A DNA stretch of 48,010 nt from Eubacterium sp. (GTDB lineage: Bacteria; Bacillota; Clostridia; Lachnospirales; Lachnospiraceae). The notes beneath the pieces are model-generated. The model did not search any database. It was not told where the DNA came from and saw only the letters and a list, made by a program, of their open reading frames with translations. The stretch spans positions 1 to 48,010 of the forward strand of contig JALEKC010000133.1 in NCBI GenBank assembly GCA_022769325.1, given 5' to 3'. Below, in pieces: positions 30,082 to 39,245 of this stretch (position 1 is the stretch's first letter; every line of letters starts with the position of its first letter). Position numbers and translations under genes: made by a program.

Positions 30082-31308
30082 ATGGTAACGATTAACAATT
30101 TGAAAGAACGTGTGACACATTGGTTTTTATCAAAGCATTATAATTATAAGCGATTTGATTTCCTTTTGGTAATGGTCGTTATTATTCTTTTTTTAATTAG
30201 CTCCTTTATCTTGTCAATCATTCCTTCCTCGGGACAGGTAGGGTCTATGAAACGACAGATTTTTACGATAGGAATGGGATTATGTGTTATACTGGTTTTC
30301 TCATTGATTGATTATCACACGTTATGCATGTATGTTCCGATTTTGTATATTATTACTACTCTGATGGTTGCAGGAACCCGTTTTTCACCTTTGGGCACCA
30401 ATAACGATACGGATTCTTATCGTTGGTTGGATTTTAAAATATTTAAATTTCAGCCATCGGAGGTTTGTAAAATTGTTGTGATATTAGCTTTGGCCTCTTT
30501 TTTTCTTGCTTATCGGGAAAAAATGGAGTCCTTTAAGACCTTTTTTCTTGCCTGTGCTATTGCGCTATTGCCAACAGCATTTATTTTGGTGCAATCCGAT
30601 TTATCCTCCAGTGTTGTCATTATTGTTGTACTGGCGATGATGATTTTGTGTTCGGGGATGAGTAAAAAAATAATCGGACCGGTGGTGGCAGTATTGATTC
30701 CCATCGCAGGTTTTTTGATTTGGTATATTCAGCAGCCGGGACAGAAATTGTTACAGGGATATCAATTAAGACGTATTACCGGTTGGTTACATCCGGAAAC
30801 GGAAGCATTGGGAATTATGTATCAGCAAAACAATTCCGTATTGTCCATTGCCTCCGGGAAATTATATGGAAAACTTTTAATGGATGGATTGGGAGAAAAT
30901 CGAAATTACAATTCCGTAGATGTAATTGAAAGTGATTTTGTATGGACACCTATTAGTGAAGAATTTGGATTTATTGGATGCCTGATTATTCTTGGGCTTT
31001 TATCCATTATTATTATTAAGTGTTTTATTGCCGCCAAGAATGCCAGAGATTACCTGGGAATGATGATTGCTCTTGGTATTGGCTCACTGTTTTGTTTTCA
31101 GACCTTTTTTAATATTGGTGTCGTGACGTCGCTTTTGCCAAATACAGGACTACCACTTCCTTTTTTGAGTAATGGATTGTCTTCTATGCTTAGTAATTCT
31201 ATGGCAATTGGTATCCTGATTAATATTCAAATACAACCTACACGAGGAAATAGCAGCAGTTTTGTGGAAAGTCTGGCTTTGGAAAATAACTTATCATGGA
31301 AAAAATGA
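30082..31308 (+). CDS. rodA: RodA/FtsW family (SEDS) protein
   Basis: Polytopic; DSYRWLDFKIFKFQPSEVCKI, QSDLSSSVV, EEFGFIGC, TNLGV-like region ending TGLPLPFLSNGLSSMLSN. Confidence 0.92.
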   Translation: MVTINNLKERVTHWFLSKHYNYKRFDFLLVMVVIILFLISSFILSIIPSSGQVGSMKRQIFTIGMGLCVILVFSLIDYHTLCMYVPILYIITTLMVAGTRFSPLGTNNDTDSYRWLDFKIFKFQPSEVCKIVVILALASFFLAYREKMESFKTFFLACAIALLPTAFILVQSDLSSSVVIIVVLAMMILCSGMSKKIIGPVVAVLIPIAGFLIWYIQQPGQKLLQGYQLRRITGWLHPETEALGIMYQQNNSVLSIASGKLYGKLLMDGLGENRNYNSVDVIESDFVWTPISEEFGFIGCLIILGLLSIIIIKCFIAAKNARDYLGMMIALGIGSLFCFQTFFNIGVVTSLLPNTGLPLPFLSNGLSSMLSNSMAIGILINIQIQPTRGNSSSFVESLALENNLSWKK

Positions 31309-31341
31309 TGTAAAATGGATACTTGGAAGGAGGAAATATAT

Positions 31342-31740
31342 ATGAATATTGGCCTAATTGCACATGATTCTAAGAAAATATTGATGCAGAATTTTTGTAT
31401 TGCATATCGTGGAATCTTATGTAAGCATGATATTTTTGCCACTGCAACTACAGGCAGATTAGTGGAAGAAGTTACCAATTTAACCATTCATAAATATCTT
31501 GCAGGACATTTGGGGGGAGAAAAACAATTGGGAGCTCAGATTGAGAATAATGATATCGATCTTGTGATTTTTTTGCGAGACCCACTCACGCCAAAATCTC
31601 ATGAACCGGAAGTGACAACACTTTTTCAGCTTTGTGACGTTCACAATATTCCTTTGGCAACCAATGTGGCAACCGCAGAATTGTTGGTGAAGGCTTTGGA
31701 ACGTGGAGATTTGGATTGGCGCGAGTTGGTTCGACAATAA
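31342..31740 (+). CDS. mgsA: Methylglyoxal synthase
   Basis: IGLIAHDSKKILMQNFCIAYRGIL, GHLGGEKQLGAQIENNDIDLVIFLRDPL, HNIPLATNVATAELLVKAL. Confidence 0.94.
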   Translation: MNIGLIAHDSKKILMQNFCIAYRGILCKHDIFATATTGRLVEEVTNLTIHKYLAGHLGGEKQLGAQIENNDIDLVIFLRDPLTPKSHEPEVTTLFQLCDVHNIPLATNVATAELLVKALERGDLDWRELVRQ

Positions 31741-31744
31741 ACGT

Positions 31745-31777
31745 AATCAGTTTTTTAGCCTTCCACAAAAACTGATT
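31745..31777. terminator. Bidirectional terminator between mgsA and DUF378 gene
   Basis: Perfect 11-bp inverted repeat AATCAGTTTTT-tagccttccac-AAAAACTGATT. Confidence 0.7.
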
Positions 31778-31941
31778 GCATATAGACCGCATATACCTAC
31801 GATGGCATAAATGATTCGGGATAAAATGGACATGGAACCACAGATAAAGGCAACAAGGTCAAATCCGAAAAATCCGATTAATCCCCAATTAATGGCACCG
31901 ATAATTACCAGGGTAAGTGCGATATAGTCAATTGTTTTCAT
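31747..31941 (-). CDS. DUF378 family small membrane protein
   Basis: KTIDYIALTLVIIGAINWGLIGFFGFDLVAFICG; RBS aaaggaggt upstream. Confidence 0.88.
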   Translation of the reverse strand: MKTIDYIALTLVIIGAINWGLIGFFGFDLVAFICGSMSILSRIIYAIVGICGLYAISFCGRLKN

Positions 31942-32013
31942 GTTGAAAAACCTCCTTTTGTAGTAATTTTAGTTATTTACCAAAAGAATTTTTTTATTCA
32001 AAAAAGATGTATA

Positions 32014-32043
32014 TAATCGAGTAGGTGTCAGCCTACTCGATTA
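32014..32043. promoter_or_regulatory. 12-bp perfect inverted repeat overlapping a -10-like TATAAT
   Basis: TAATCGAGTAGG-tgtcag-CCTACTCGATTA, overlapping TATAAT at 32012-32017 upstream of the HlyD-like gene. Confidence 0.6.
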
Positions 32044-32061
32044 AAATGGAAAGGAAGCATT

Positions 32062-33468
32062 TTGGTTTTGAAAAGAAATAGAAATGTAATAAAATATCGA
32101 AAGCCTTTAAAACCGAATATTGCATTGGTTATTTTGATTATTATTATCCTATATGTGGTTGTGATTTCCTGGAATTATTTTAATGCTGAACATATTAGTA
32201 TTTATGAAGTAAATGAGACCAGTATTGCAGATGACAGCACTATGACAGGATTTATATTGCGTGACGAATCTGTAGTGTATTCTGAACAAGAGGGATATAT
32301 CAACTTTTATCATGCCGATCAAAGTAAAGTTGGAAAAAATGAGGTAATATATACCATTGATAAAAATGGAACGGTAAATGATTTGCTGGAGCAGGTGGAG
32401 TCCAGTCATCAGGTGACTTCCTCAGATATCTTAAAACTGCGTGAGGTTATCAATGATTATTATAGTAACTATAATCCGGCGAATTATTATACCATAAAAG
32501 ATTTTCATTATAATGTTGAAAATACAATATTTGAGCAAAGTCGGGATAATCTTTACAGTGATATAAAAAAGCAGTTATCGGAAGCCTCAAAATCAACGGA
32601 AATAATCAAATCTAAAGCGGCGAACCCCGGGGTGATTTCTTATTCCATAGATGGTTATGAAGATATAAAATTGGAACGAATTACATCGGAATTATTTAAA
32701 GACACTGCTTCGGTGGACCGTACACAGCTTACTTCATCCGAAAAAGTTCAGGCGGGTGCCCCCATATATAAATTGGTAACCAGTGATGAGTGGAAGATTG
32801 TCATTCCACTTACAGATAGTATTTACAAGAAAATTATGGATTTATCCACGGTTCGTGTTACCGTAAAAAAAGATCAGATATCCTTTAATTGTGCGCTATC
32901 TTTTCAACAAAATGAAGGAACGAATTTTGCTATATTAACTACCAGTCGCTATATGGGAAGGTATATTAATGACCGCTATTTGGATATTGAATTGAATTTA
33001 AATGCAGCAACGGGATTAAAGATTCCCAATTCATCCATTATTAAAAAGAAGATGACTGTTGTGCCCAAACAATATGTTTCAAATGGTTCTGAAAAACCGA
33101 ATAGTGCTACGCAACCCGGTGTAGTAAAAGTTTCTTATGATAAATCCGGGAAAGAAGAAAAATCTTTTGTTCCCCTGGAAAATGCCAGTTTGAAAGAGGA
33201 TAAGTATTATGTTAATGATACGATTCTTCCACCGGGAACCACCATTGTCGATCCGAAGACAACCCAGCTTGTCACTTTAAGTGAACAGGAAACCCTGGAG
33301 GGAGTCTATTGTGTTAATACCGGATATTGTCAATTTCGTAAAATTGAAAAAATATATGAAAATAATGAATATTCCATTGTTTCCGCGGAAACAAATGGAG
33401 GCATATCAAATTATGACCATATTGTTGTCAATCCACAGCGTTTAAATGAGAATGATTTTATTGAATAA
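32062..33468 (+). CDS. HlyD/membrane-fusion-like envelope protein
   Basis: Single N-terminal TM then GFILRDESVVYSEQEGYINFYHADQSKVGKNEVIYTID barrel-sandwich-like segment and a second late barrel region; TTG start after aaggaag. Confidence 0.65.
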   Translation: MVLKRNRNVIKYRKPLKPNIALVILIIIILYVVVISWNYFNAEHISIYEVNETSIADDSTMTGFILRDESVVYSEQEGYINFYHADQSKVGKNEVIYTIDKNGTVNDLLEQVESSHQVTSSDILKLREVINDYYSNYNPANYYTIKDFHYNVENTIFEQSRDNLYSDIKKQLSEASKSTEIIKSKAANPGVISYSIDGYEDIKLERITSELFKDTASVDRTQLTSSEKVQAGAPIYKLVTSDEWKIVIPLTDSIYKKIMDLSTVRVTVKKDQISFNCALSFQQNEGTNFAILTTSRYMGRYINDRYLDIELNLNAATGLKIPNSSIIKKKMTVVPKQYVSNGSEKPNSATQPGVVKVSYDKSGKEEKSFVPLENASLKEDKYYVNDTILPPGTTIVDPKTTQLVTLSEQETLEGVYCVNTGYCQFRKIEKIYENNEYSIVSAETNGGISNYDHIVVNPQRLNENDFIE

Positions 33469-33504
33469 ATCCATTGGATAATTGGAAGGTTAGGAGGAAT
33501 TAAT

Positions 33505-34191
33505 ATGGTAGTGGAAAATCTAAAAAAGGTGGAAGAAAAAATCCAGCAGGCTTGTGAAAGAAGTGGCCGCTCTCGCAGTGAAGTTACTCTGATTGCTGTA
33601 AGTAAGACAAAACCCATTGAAATGATGCAGGAAGCAATGGAGACAGGAGTAAACATATTTGGAGAAAATAAGGTTCAGGAAATCGTGAAGAAGGAAGTGG
33701 AATTACCGAAGGATGTTGAATGGCATCTGATTGGCCATCTTCAAAGAAATAAAGTTCGTCAGATTGCAGGAAAAGTGAAGCGAATCCATTCCGTAGATTC
33801 CCTTCGATTGGCAGAGCAAATACAAAAAGAATATGAAAAAATTGGAGAAATTGCAGATATATTACTGGAAGTGAATGTTGCAAGAGAAGAATCGAAATAT
33901 GGATTGATGCCGGAGGAAACAGAGGCTGTGATTCGGGAAATTGCTAATTTTCCCAATATCAAGGTACATGGATTGATGACAATCGCCCCTTTTGTGGAGG
34001 ATCCGGAAAAAAATCGCATTCATTTTCAAAATTTACGTAAATTACTAGTTGACATCAACGCAAAAAACATTGATAATATTAGTATGGATGAGCTTTCTAT
34101 GGGTATGACCGGAGATTATGAAGTTGCCATTGAAGAAGGGGCAACTTATATCCGGGTGGGTACCGGTATTTTTGGAAGCAGACAATATTAG
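33505..34191 (+). CDS. YggS/PLPBP family PLP homeostasis protein
   Basis: VTLIAVSKTKPIEMMQEAMETGVNIFGENKVQEI, WHLIGHLQRNKVRQI, LSMGMTGDYEVAIEEGATYIRVGTGIFG. Confidence 0.95.
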   Translation: MVVENLKKVEEKIQQACERSGRSRSEVTLIAVSKTKPIEMMQEAMETGVNIFGENKVQEIVKKEVELPKDVEWHLIGHLQRNKVRQIAGKVKRIHSVDSLRLAEQIQKEYEKIGEIADILLEVNVAREESKYGLMPEETEAVIREIANFPNIKVHGLMTIAPFVEDPEKNRIHFQNLRKLLVDINAKNIDNISMDELSMGMTGDYEVAIEEGATYIRVGTGIFGSRQY

Positions 34192-34216
34192 ATACAGATA
34201 GAGAGGTTTTGATAAT

Positions 34217-34732
34217 ATGAGTTTTAAATCACTTGTTAATTTTTTTAAATTGGATGGAATGGAAGAGGATGACGAATTTGAGAGCTATGTAGATGAGTTT
34301 GAGGAGGAAGAACCACAGCGTACAGCGCCTGTTCGAAATCATAGTACATCAAGAGAAATTCAGGATGATATGAATGGAAAATCCAAAATAGGAGGATTTC
34401 GTGGTTCTAAACCGAAAGTTGTTCCTTTGAACCGTGCTATTTCCGAAGTGAAAATCATTTTCCCATCTTCCTTTGAAGATTCCCAGGAAATATGTAATAC
34501 TTTGTTGGAATCCAAACCGGTTGTTGTAAACTTGGAAGGATTTGATGCCGATGACGCACAGCGTATTATGGATTTTATTTCCGGTTGTATTTATGCCATC
34601 AATGGTAAATATCACCAGATTTCAAAATATGTATTTATTTTTACCCCGGAACAGGTTGATATTAGTGGCGACACATTAAATCATGTTAAGGAAGAATCAC
34701 AAGCGATGCCTACCATTAATCGCGAATTTTAA
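34217..34732 (+). CDS. sepF: Cell division protein SepF
   Basis: Acidic N-terminus then EVKIIFPSSFEDSQEICNTLLESKPVVVNLEGFDADDAQRIMDFISGCIYAINGKYHQIS. Confidence 0.95.
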   Translation: MSFKSLVNFFKLDGMEEDDEFESYVDEFEEEEPQRTAPVRNHSTSREIQDDMNGKSKIGGFRGSKPKVVPLNRAISEVKIIFPSSFEDSQEICNTLLESKPVVVNLEGFDADDAQRIMDFISGCIYAINGKYHQISKYVFIFTPEQVDISGDTLNHVKEESQAMPTINREF

Positions 34733-34760
34733 TGCTGCATAACGATTGGAGGAAATACGG

Positions 34761-35942
34761 ATGTTATCATTAATTGAGTTACAAAACAAAAAAGTAGAAG
34801 CAAAGCGTAAAAAATATGAAAAAGATGAGATGGATGCTTATCTGGAACTTATTTTTGATAATTATAAGCAAATGACAGAAGAGAATGCCAAATTGACGGA
34901 ACAGCTTCGAAACCAGGAAAGAAAAATGCAGGAAGAGCGTGAGGATTTGAATAGTAAAATCAAAACCTTAAGCGATGGCGTTCAATATTATCGTTCTATC
35001 GAAACAACATTGCAAAAAGCTCTGGTTCTTGCAGAAAAAACATCAAAAGAGACCAAGGATGCGGCAATTGTTAAGGCACAATCCATAGAAAAAGCAGCAC
35101 ATCTTCATGCAGATAAAATTATTAATAATGCAGAAGAGGAATATCAAAAAATCCGTGAGAAGACAATGCAATTAATTCAGCAGTTTAATCAATATAAGAT
35201 GCAGTTAAAAAAGGCTGCCAGTGCAGAATTGCAATTGATTGACGGCCCGGAGTTTGATGTTCAGAAACCGGAAGACTTAGATGTGAAAATGGATATGGAA
35301 ATTTCGCAAGAAAATGTGGAAGATACTCTTGCAGGTGAGATGACGGCTTCCGGAGAAAATCTCAAAGAACAACCAAAGGAACCGGAAAATGAAATGGATG
35401 AAGCAGAACGTACGGCAGAAATATTAAGTGCAGATACCATTGACTTGAGTGATACTTTGGAAACATTAAAAAAGGATGAAAAAACGGAAGATGAGAAGCC
35501 AGAGGATGAGAAACCGAAGGCAAAGGAAGAAGAAATAAACGAACAAACAAAAGAGCAGGAAGAATCTGCTCAAGTTGAACAAGAAGAGGAAGATATATCT
35601 TCAGAAATGACACCCAGTGAATCGGAAACCTTAGAGGAAGATTCCAAGGAGGAAGAAATAGAATCTAAGGAAGAAGAGGTCAAGGAGCAGGAAACACATA
35701 GTGAGAGTGTAAAAGAAGCTACGGTTACGCCTATAAAGCCAGTGGATGTTACCTTTACTTCTTTAAATAAAGAACTGGAGCAGGAAAAAACTGAGAAAAA
35801 AGAGCAAGTAATGGAACCCAGCACTTCCGGAAAAGAAGATTTAGTTCCAACGTTGGATTCTTTGTTGCAGGATTTAAATATGAACAATAAAGAAAAAAAG
35901 ACAGATGATCCTTTTGAATTTTTAGGTTCTGTGGATTTTTAA
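34761..35942 (+). CDS. DivIVA-like coiled-coil protein with long acidic tail
   Basis: LSLIELQNKKVEAKRKKYEKDEMDAYLELIFDNYKQMTEENAKL coiled coil; downstream of sepF; Glu-rich tail with FLGSVDF C-terminus. Confidence 0.75.
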   Translation: MLSLIELQNKKVEAKRKKYEKDEMDAYLELIFDNYKQMTEENAKLTEQLRNQERKMQEEREDLNSKIKTLSDGVQYYRSIETTLQKALVLAEKTSKETKDAAIVKAQSIEKAAHLHADKIINNAEEEYQKIREKTMQLIQQFNQYKMQLKKAASAELQLIDGPEFDVQKPEDLDVKMDMEISQENVEDTLAGEMTASGENLKEQPKEPENEMDEAERTAEILSADTIDLSDTLETLKKDEKTEDEKPEDEKPKAKEEEINEQTKEQEESAQVEQEEEDISSEMTPSESETLEEDSKEEEIESKEEEVKEQETHSESVKEATVTPIKPVDVTFTSLNKELEQEKTEKKEQVMEPSTSGKEDLVPTLDSLLQDLNMNNKEKKTDDPFEFLGSVDF

Positions 35943-35999
35943 AACGTTGTTTTTCTGACAGTTTAATTTGATTTAGAATGGGAAAGGAAAAGAAAGAGA

Positions 36000-36503
36000 A
36001 TGTTTTCATCAAAGAAAAAGACAAATTTGATCCTATTTTTTCTTTTTGTTTTTCTTATCTTTATAGACCAACTTACAAAAAAATTAGCAACAGATTATTT
36101 AATTGGGAATGATATTACAATCATTCCCAATGTTTTGCAATTGCATTATCTGGAAAATCGTGGTGCTGCATGGGGAATTTTCCAAAATAGCACATGGATG
36201 CTTGGCATTTTTTCTCTTTTTATCCTAGGAATTCTTATTTTTGCCTACATTAAAATTCCCGATGAAAAGAAATTTTTGTTTTTGCGATTTGTATTTTGTC
36301 TATTAGCAGCGGGGGCATTTGGAAATTGTATCGATCGATTTTGGCATCATTTTGTTGTTGATTTCATCTATGTATCAGCTATTAATTTTCCAGTATTTAA
36401 TGTAGCAGATTGCTATGTAACCATTGCATCAATTCTGCTTGTTTATGGTTTGATTTTTCGGTATAAAGATGATTTTGAGAAAGAAGAAGAAAAGGAATTC
36501 TAG
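36000..36503 (+). CDS. lspA: Lipoprotein signal peptidase
   Basis: IDQLTKKLATDYL, LENRGAAWGIFQN, GNCIDRFWHHFVVDFIYV, FNVADCYVTIASILL. Confidence 0.96.
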   Translation: MFSSKKKTNLILFFLFVFLIFIDQLTKKLATDYLIGNDITIIPNVLQLHYLENRGAAWGIFQNSTWMLGIFSLFILGILIFAYIKIPDEKKFLFLRFVFCLLAAGAFGNCIDRFWHHFVVDFIYVSAINFPVFNVADCYVTIASILLVYGLIFRYKDDFEKEEEKEF

Positions 36504-36505
36504 AT

Positions 36506-37438
36506 ATGAAACGAAAATATCAATATGAGGTGGAGCAGGAGGCAGAAAATATGCGTTTGGATCAGTATATTACCAAGCATTGTATGGATCTGTCTCGTTC
36601 TTATATTCAAAAATTGATTCAAGAGGAAAGGGTTACCATCAATGAACATATACAGGTTAAAAGCAAAACACCGGTTCAAACAGGAGATAAAATTGAGGTT
36701 TCTTTGCCGACTCCGAAAGAATTAAATATTCAACCACAAAATATTCCTCTTGATATTTTATATGAAGATGATGATTTGTTAATTGTCAATAAACCCAAAG
36801 GCATGGTTGTGCATCCGGCACCGGGGCATTATGAAGATACACTTGTCAATGCAATCTTGTATCATTGTAAAGACAATTTGTCAGGAATTAATGGAGTGCT
36901 TCGTCCGGGAATTGTTCATCGAATTGATAAAGATACCACGGGCGCTTTGATTGTATGTAAAAATGATAAATCCCATCAGAAAATAGCTGACCAGTTGCGA
37001 GCTCATACCATTACCAGAAGTTATCGAGCAATTGTATATAATAATTTTTCTGAAGAGGAAGGAACAATTAATCAACCTATTGGAAGACATCCAACAAATC
37101 GTAAAAGAAGAATGGTTACAGAGAAAAATAGTAAAGAAGCAATTACACATTATAAGGTTTTAGATCATTTGAATCATAAATTCAATTATATTGAATGTCA
37201 CCTGGAAACAGGAAGAACACATCAAATACGTGTTCATATGTCATATATAGGGCATCCGCTTTTGGGAGATGAAGTATATGGTCCGGCAAATTCTAAATAT
37301 AAAAATTTGCAAGGACAAACATTACATGCGGCAACCATAGGATTTGTTCATCCTACAACTGAAGAATACATGGAATTTGCAGCACCGATTCCGGATTATT
37401 TTGAAAAATTACTAAAAACATTAGGCCAAAATTGTTGA
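36506..37438 (+). CDS. RluD-family 23S rRNA pseudouridine synthase
   Basis: S4 domain, LLIVNKPKGMVVHPAPGHYEDTLVNAILYH, PGIVHRIDKDTTGALIVCKN. Confidence 0.95.
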   Translation: MKRKYQYEVEQEAENMRLDQYITKHCMDLSRSYIQKLIQEERVTINEHIQVKSKTPVQTGDKIEVSLPTPKELNIQPQNIPLDILYEDDDLLIVNKPKGMVVHPAPGHYEDTLVNAILYHCKDNLSGINGVLRPGIVHRIDKDTTGALIVCKNDKSHQKIADQLRAHTITRSYRAIVYNNFSEEEGTINQPIGRHPTNRKRRMVTEKNSKEAITHYKVLDHLNHKFNYIECHLETGRTHQIRVHMSYIGHPLLGDEVYGPANSKYKNLQGQTLHAATIGFVHPTTEEYMEFAAPIPDYFEKLLKTLGQNC

Positions 37439-37448
37439 AAAATCCCCT

Positions 37449-37477
37449 TGACGTTGAGGTTCTATTGTAGTAGAATG
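37449..37477 (+). promoter_or_regulatory. Promoter upstream of BlaI-like regulator
   Basis: TTGACG, 17 bp, TAGAAT just after the rluD stop. Confidence 0.65.
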
Positions 37478-37566
37478 AAGTTACTTTCTATTTTTTGTTA
37501 TTTAAACCATTCTACACCTAGAGAATGATTGCTATATATTTGGCTTAGGAGGAGGCATGATAAAAA

Positions 37567-37950
37567 ATGAGTCAGCAAAAAAATAATAAGGAAATACGTT
37601 TGCACGAAGGGGAATTAAATGTTATGGAGTTGCTCTGGAGTAATAAAGTCTTGGCAGCAAAAGATATTTCAAAAATTATCAAAGAATATATTGGATGGGA
37701 AAAAAATACTACATATACATATATCAAACGTTTAATTGATAAGGGAGCCATTACCCGTGAAGATCCCGGATTTTTATGTCGGCCGGCAATTTCAAAAAAA
37801 GATGTTCAGGAAATTGAGACCTCTGTATTGATTAAGAACTTGTTTAATAATTCATTTGCAAATTTTATTCAAGACTATATTGGAAATAAAAAATTATCTA
37901 CAGAAGAGTTGTTTGAATTACAGAAGATTATTCAGGATAACCAAGATTGA
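37567..37950 (+). CDS. BlaI/MecI/CopY family transcriptional regulator
   Basis: LHEGELNVMELLWSNKVLAAKDISKIIKEYIGWEKNTTYTYIKRLIDKGAITRED; C-terminal dimerisation region. Confidence 0.9.
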   Translation: MSQQKNNKEIRLHEGELNVMELLWSNKVLAAKDISKIIKEYIGWEKNTTYTYIKRLIDKGAITREDPGFLCRPAISKKDVQEIETSVLIKNLFNNSFANFIQDYIGNKKLSTEELFELQKIIQDNQD

Positions 37951-37981
37951 TAAAAGCATATCTTAGCAGATATGCTTTTAT
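37950..37981 (+). terminator. Terminator after BlaI-like gene
   Basis: ATAAAAGCATATC-ttagca-GATATGCTTTTAT followed by gttt. Confidence 0.8.
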
Positions 37982-38029
37982 GTTTCTCCCTAAACTCTAT
38001 TGGACAAACTCCAGTTTTTCAAAAAAAGG

Positions 38030-38058
38030 TATACAAAATCAAAGAAGTATGATATAAT
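38030..38058 (+). promoter_or_regulatory. Promoter of tyrosine recombinase gene
   Basis: TATACA (38030-38035), 17 bp, TATAAT (38053-38058). Confidence 0.6.
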
Positions 38059-38094
38059 GATACATAAGCAAGGATAAAGGAGGTTGATTTGGCT

Positions 38095-39156
38095 ATGGCT
38101 TCAAAGAATCGAGTTACTTATCATGAGGAAAATGTTCATTCTAACACATTGAAATTACGGCAGGTTTTAGATACGATGCCGCGATTTAGCAAAGATTATT
38201 TTCGTGCCATCGAACCAAATACATCGGCAAAGACAAGAATATCTTATGTATATGATATTCGTTTGTTTTTCCGTTTTTTGATTCAAACAAATCCTTATTT
38301 TCAAAACAAAACGATTAAAGATATCCAATTACAGGATTTAGAGAAATTACAGGCTGTTGATATTGAGGAATATTTAGAATATTTGAAGCTTTATGAGGAT
38401 GAGGATGGAAAAACGCATACCAATAAGGAACAAGGTCTGCATCGAAAACTTGCCGCTTTAAGAAGCTTTTATGCTTATTATTATAAACGGGAATTGATAT
38501 CCAGCAATCCAACATTAATTGTTGATATGCCTAAATTACATAAAAAGGAAATTATTCGACTGGAATATGATGAAGTTGCCGAGTTGCTGGATTATGTGGA
38601 ACATGGTGGCGAAAAGTTATCCGGCATGAAAAAGGTATATTTTGAAAAGAATAAAGTACGAAATCTGGCATTGATTACTCTTCTACTTGGAACAGGTATT
38701 CGTGTTTCCGAATGTGTAGGTTTGGATCTAGAGGATGTGGATTTTAAAAATAATCGTATCCGTATTATTCGCAAAGGCGGAAAGGAAGATTTTGTCTATT
38801 TTGGTACCGAAGTTGCTGATGCTTTGAGTCAATATATCGAACAAAGAAATGCTATCGTTGCCAAAGAAGGTCATGAGCATGCTCTTTTTCTTTCTACTCA
38901 AAAGCGTCGTATTTGTGTACAATCAGTAGAAAATCTAGTGACGGACTATGCCAGCCAGGTTACTTCTATAAAACATATTACCCCACATAAGCTTAGGAGT
39001 ACTTACGGTACGTCATTATATCGCGAAACAAGTGATATTTACCTGGTTGCAGAGGTTCTGGGGCATAATGATGTGAATACAACCAGAAAGCATTATGCAG
39101 CACTGGGTGAAGATCGGAAACGTATGGCGGCAAAGGCAGTGACATTACGGAAATAA
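38095..39156 (+). CDS. Tyrosine recombinase (XerC/XerD-like)
   Basis: LLLGTGIRVSECVGLDLEDVDF, HKLRSTYGTSLYRET, VAEVLGHNDVNTTRKHYAAL: the R-K-H-R-H-Y catalytic set appears intact. Confidence 0.92.
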   Translation: MASKNRVTYHEENVHSNTLKLRQVLDTMPRFSKDYFRAIEPNTSAKTRISYVYDIRLFFRFLIQTNPYFQNKTIKDIQLQDLEKLQAVDIEEYLEYLKLYEDEDGKTHTNKEQGLHRKLAALRSFYAYYYKRELISSNPTLIVDMPKLHKKEIIRLEYDEVAELLDYVEHGGEKLSGMKKVYFEKNKVRNLALITLLLGTGIRVSECVGLDLEDVDFKNNRIRIIRKGGKEDFVYFGTEVADALSQYIEQRNAIVAKEGHEHALFLSTQKRRICVQSVENLVTDYASQVTSIKHITPHKLRSTYGTSLYRETSDIYLVAEVLGHNDVNTTRKHYAALGEDRKRMAAKAVTLRK

Positions 39157-39184
39157 GGATATTGAAAAATTGATTAAAGAAAAG

Positions 39185-39219
39185 AGAAGGGAAGTATCGT
39201 CAAAAGATACTTCCCTTCT
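39185..39219. terminator. Bidirectional terminator between recombinase and amidase genes
   Basis: 14-bp perfect stem AGAAGGGAAGTATC-gtcaaaa-GATACTTCCCTTCT followed by gtctttta. Confidence 0.8.
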
Positions 39220-39245
39220 GTCTTTTATGATTATGTTAATACGTT

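Noticed and set aside
38095-39156. Tyrosine recombinase as evidence of an integrated mobile element
   Set aside because: No flanking repeats, tRNA target or cargo genes seen; looks like a XerC/D-type housekeeping gene.
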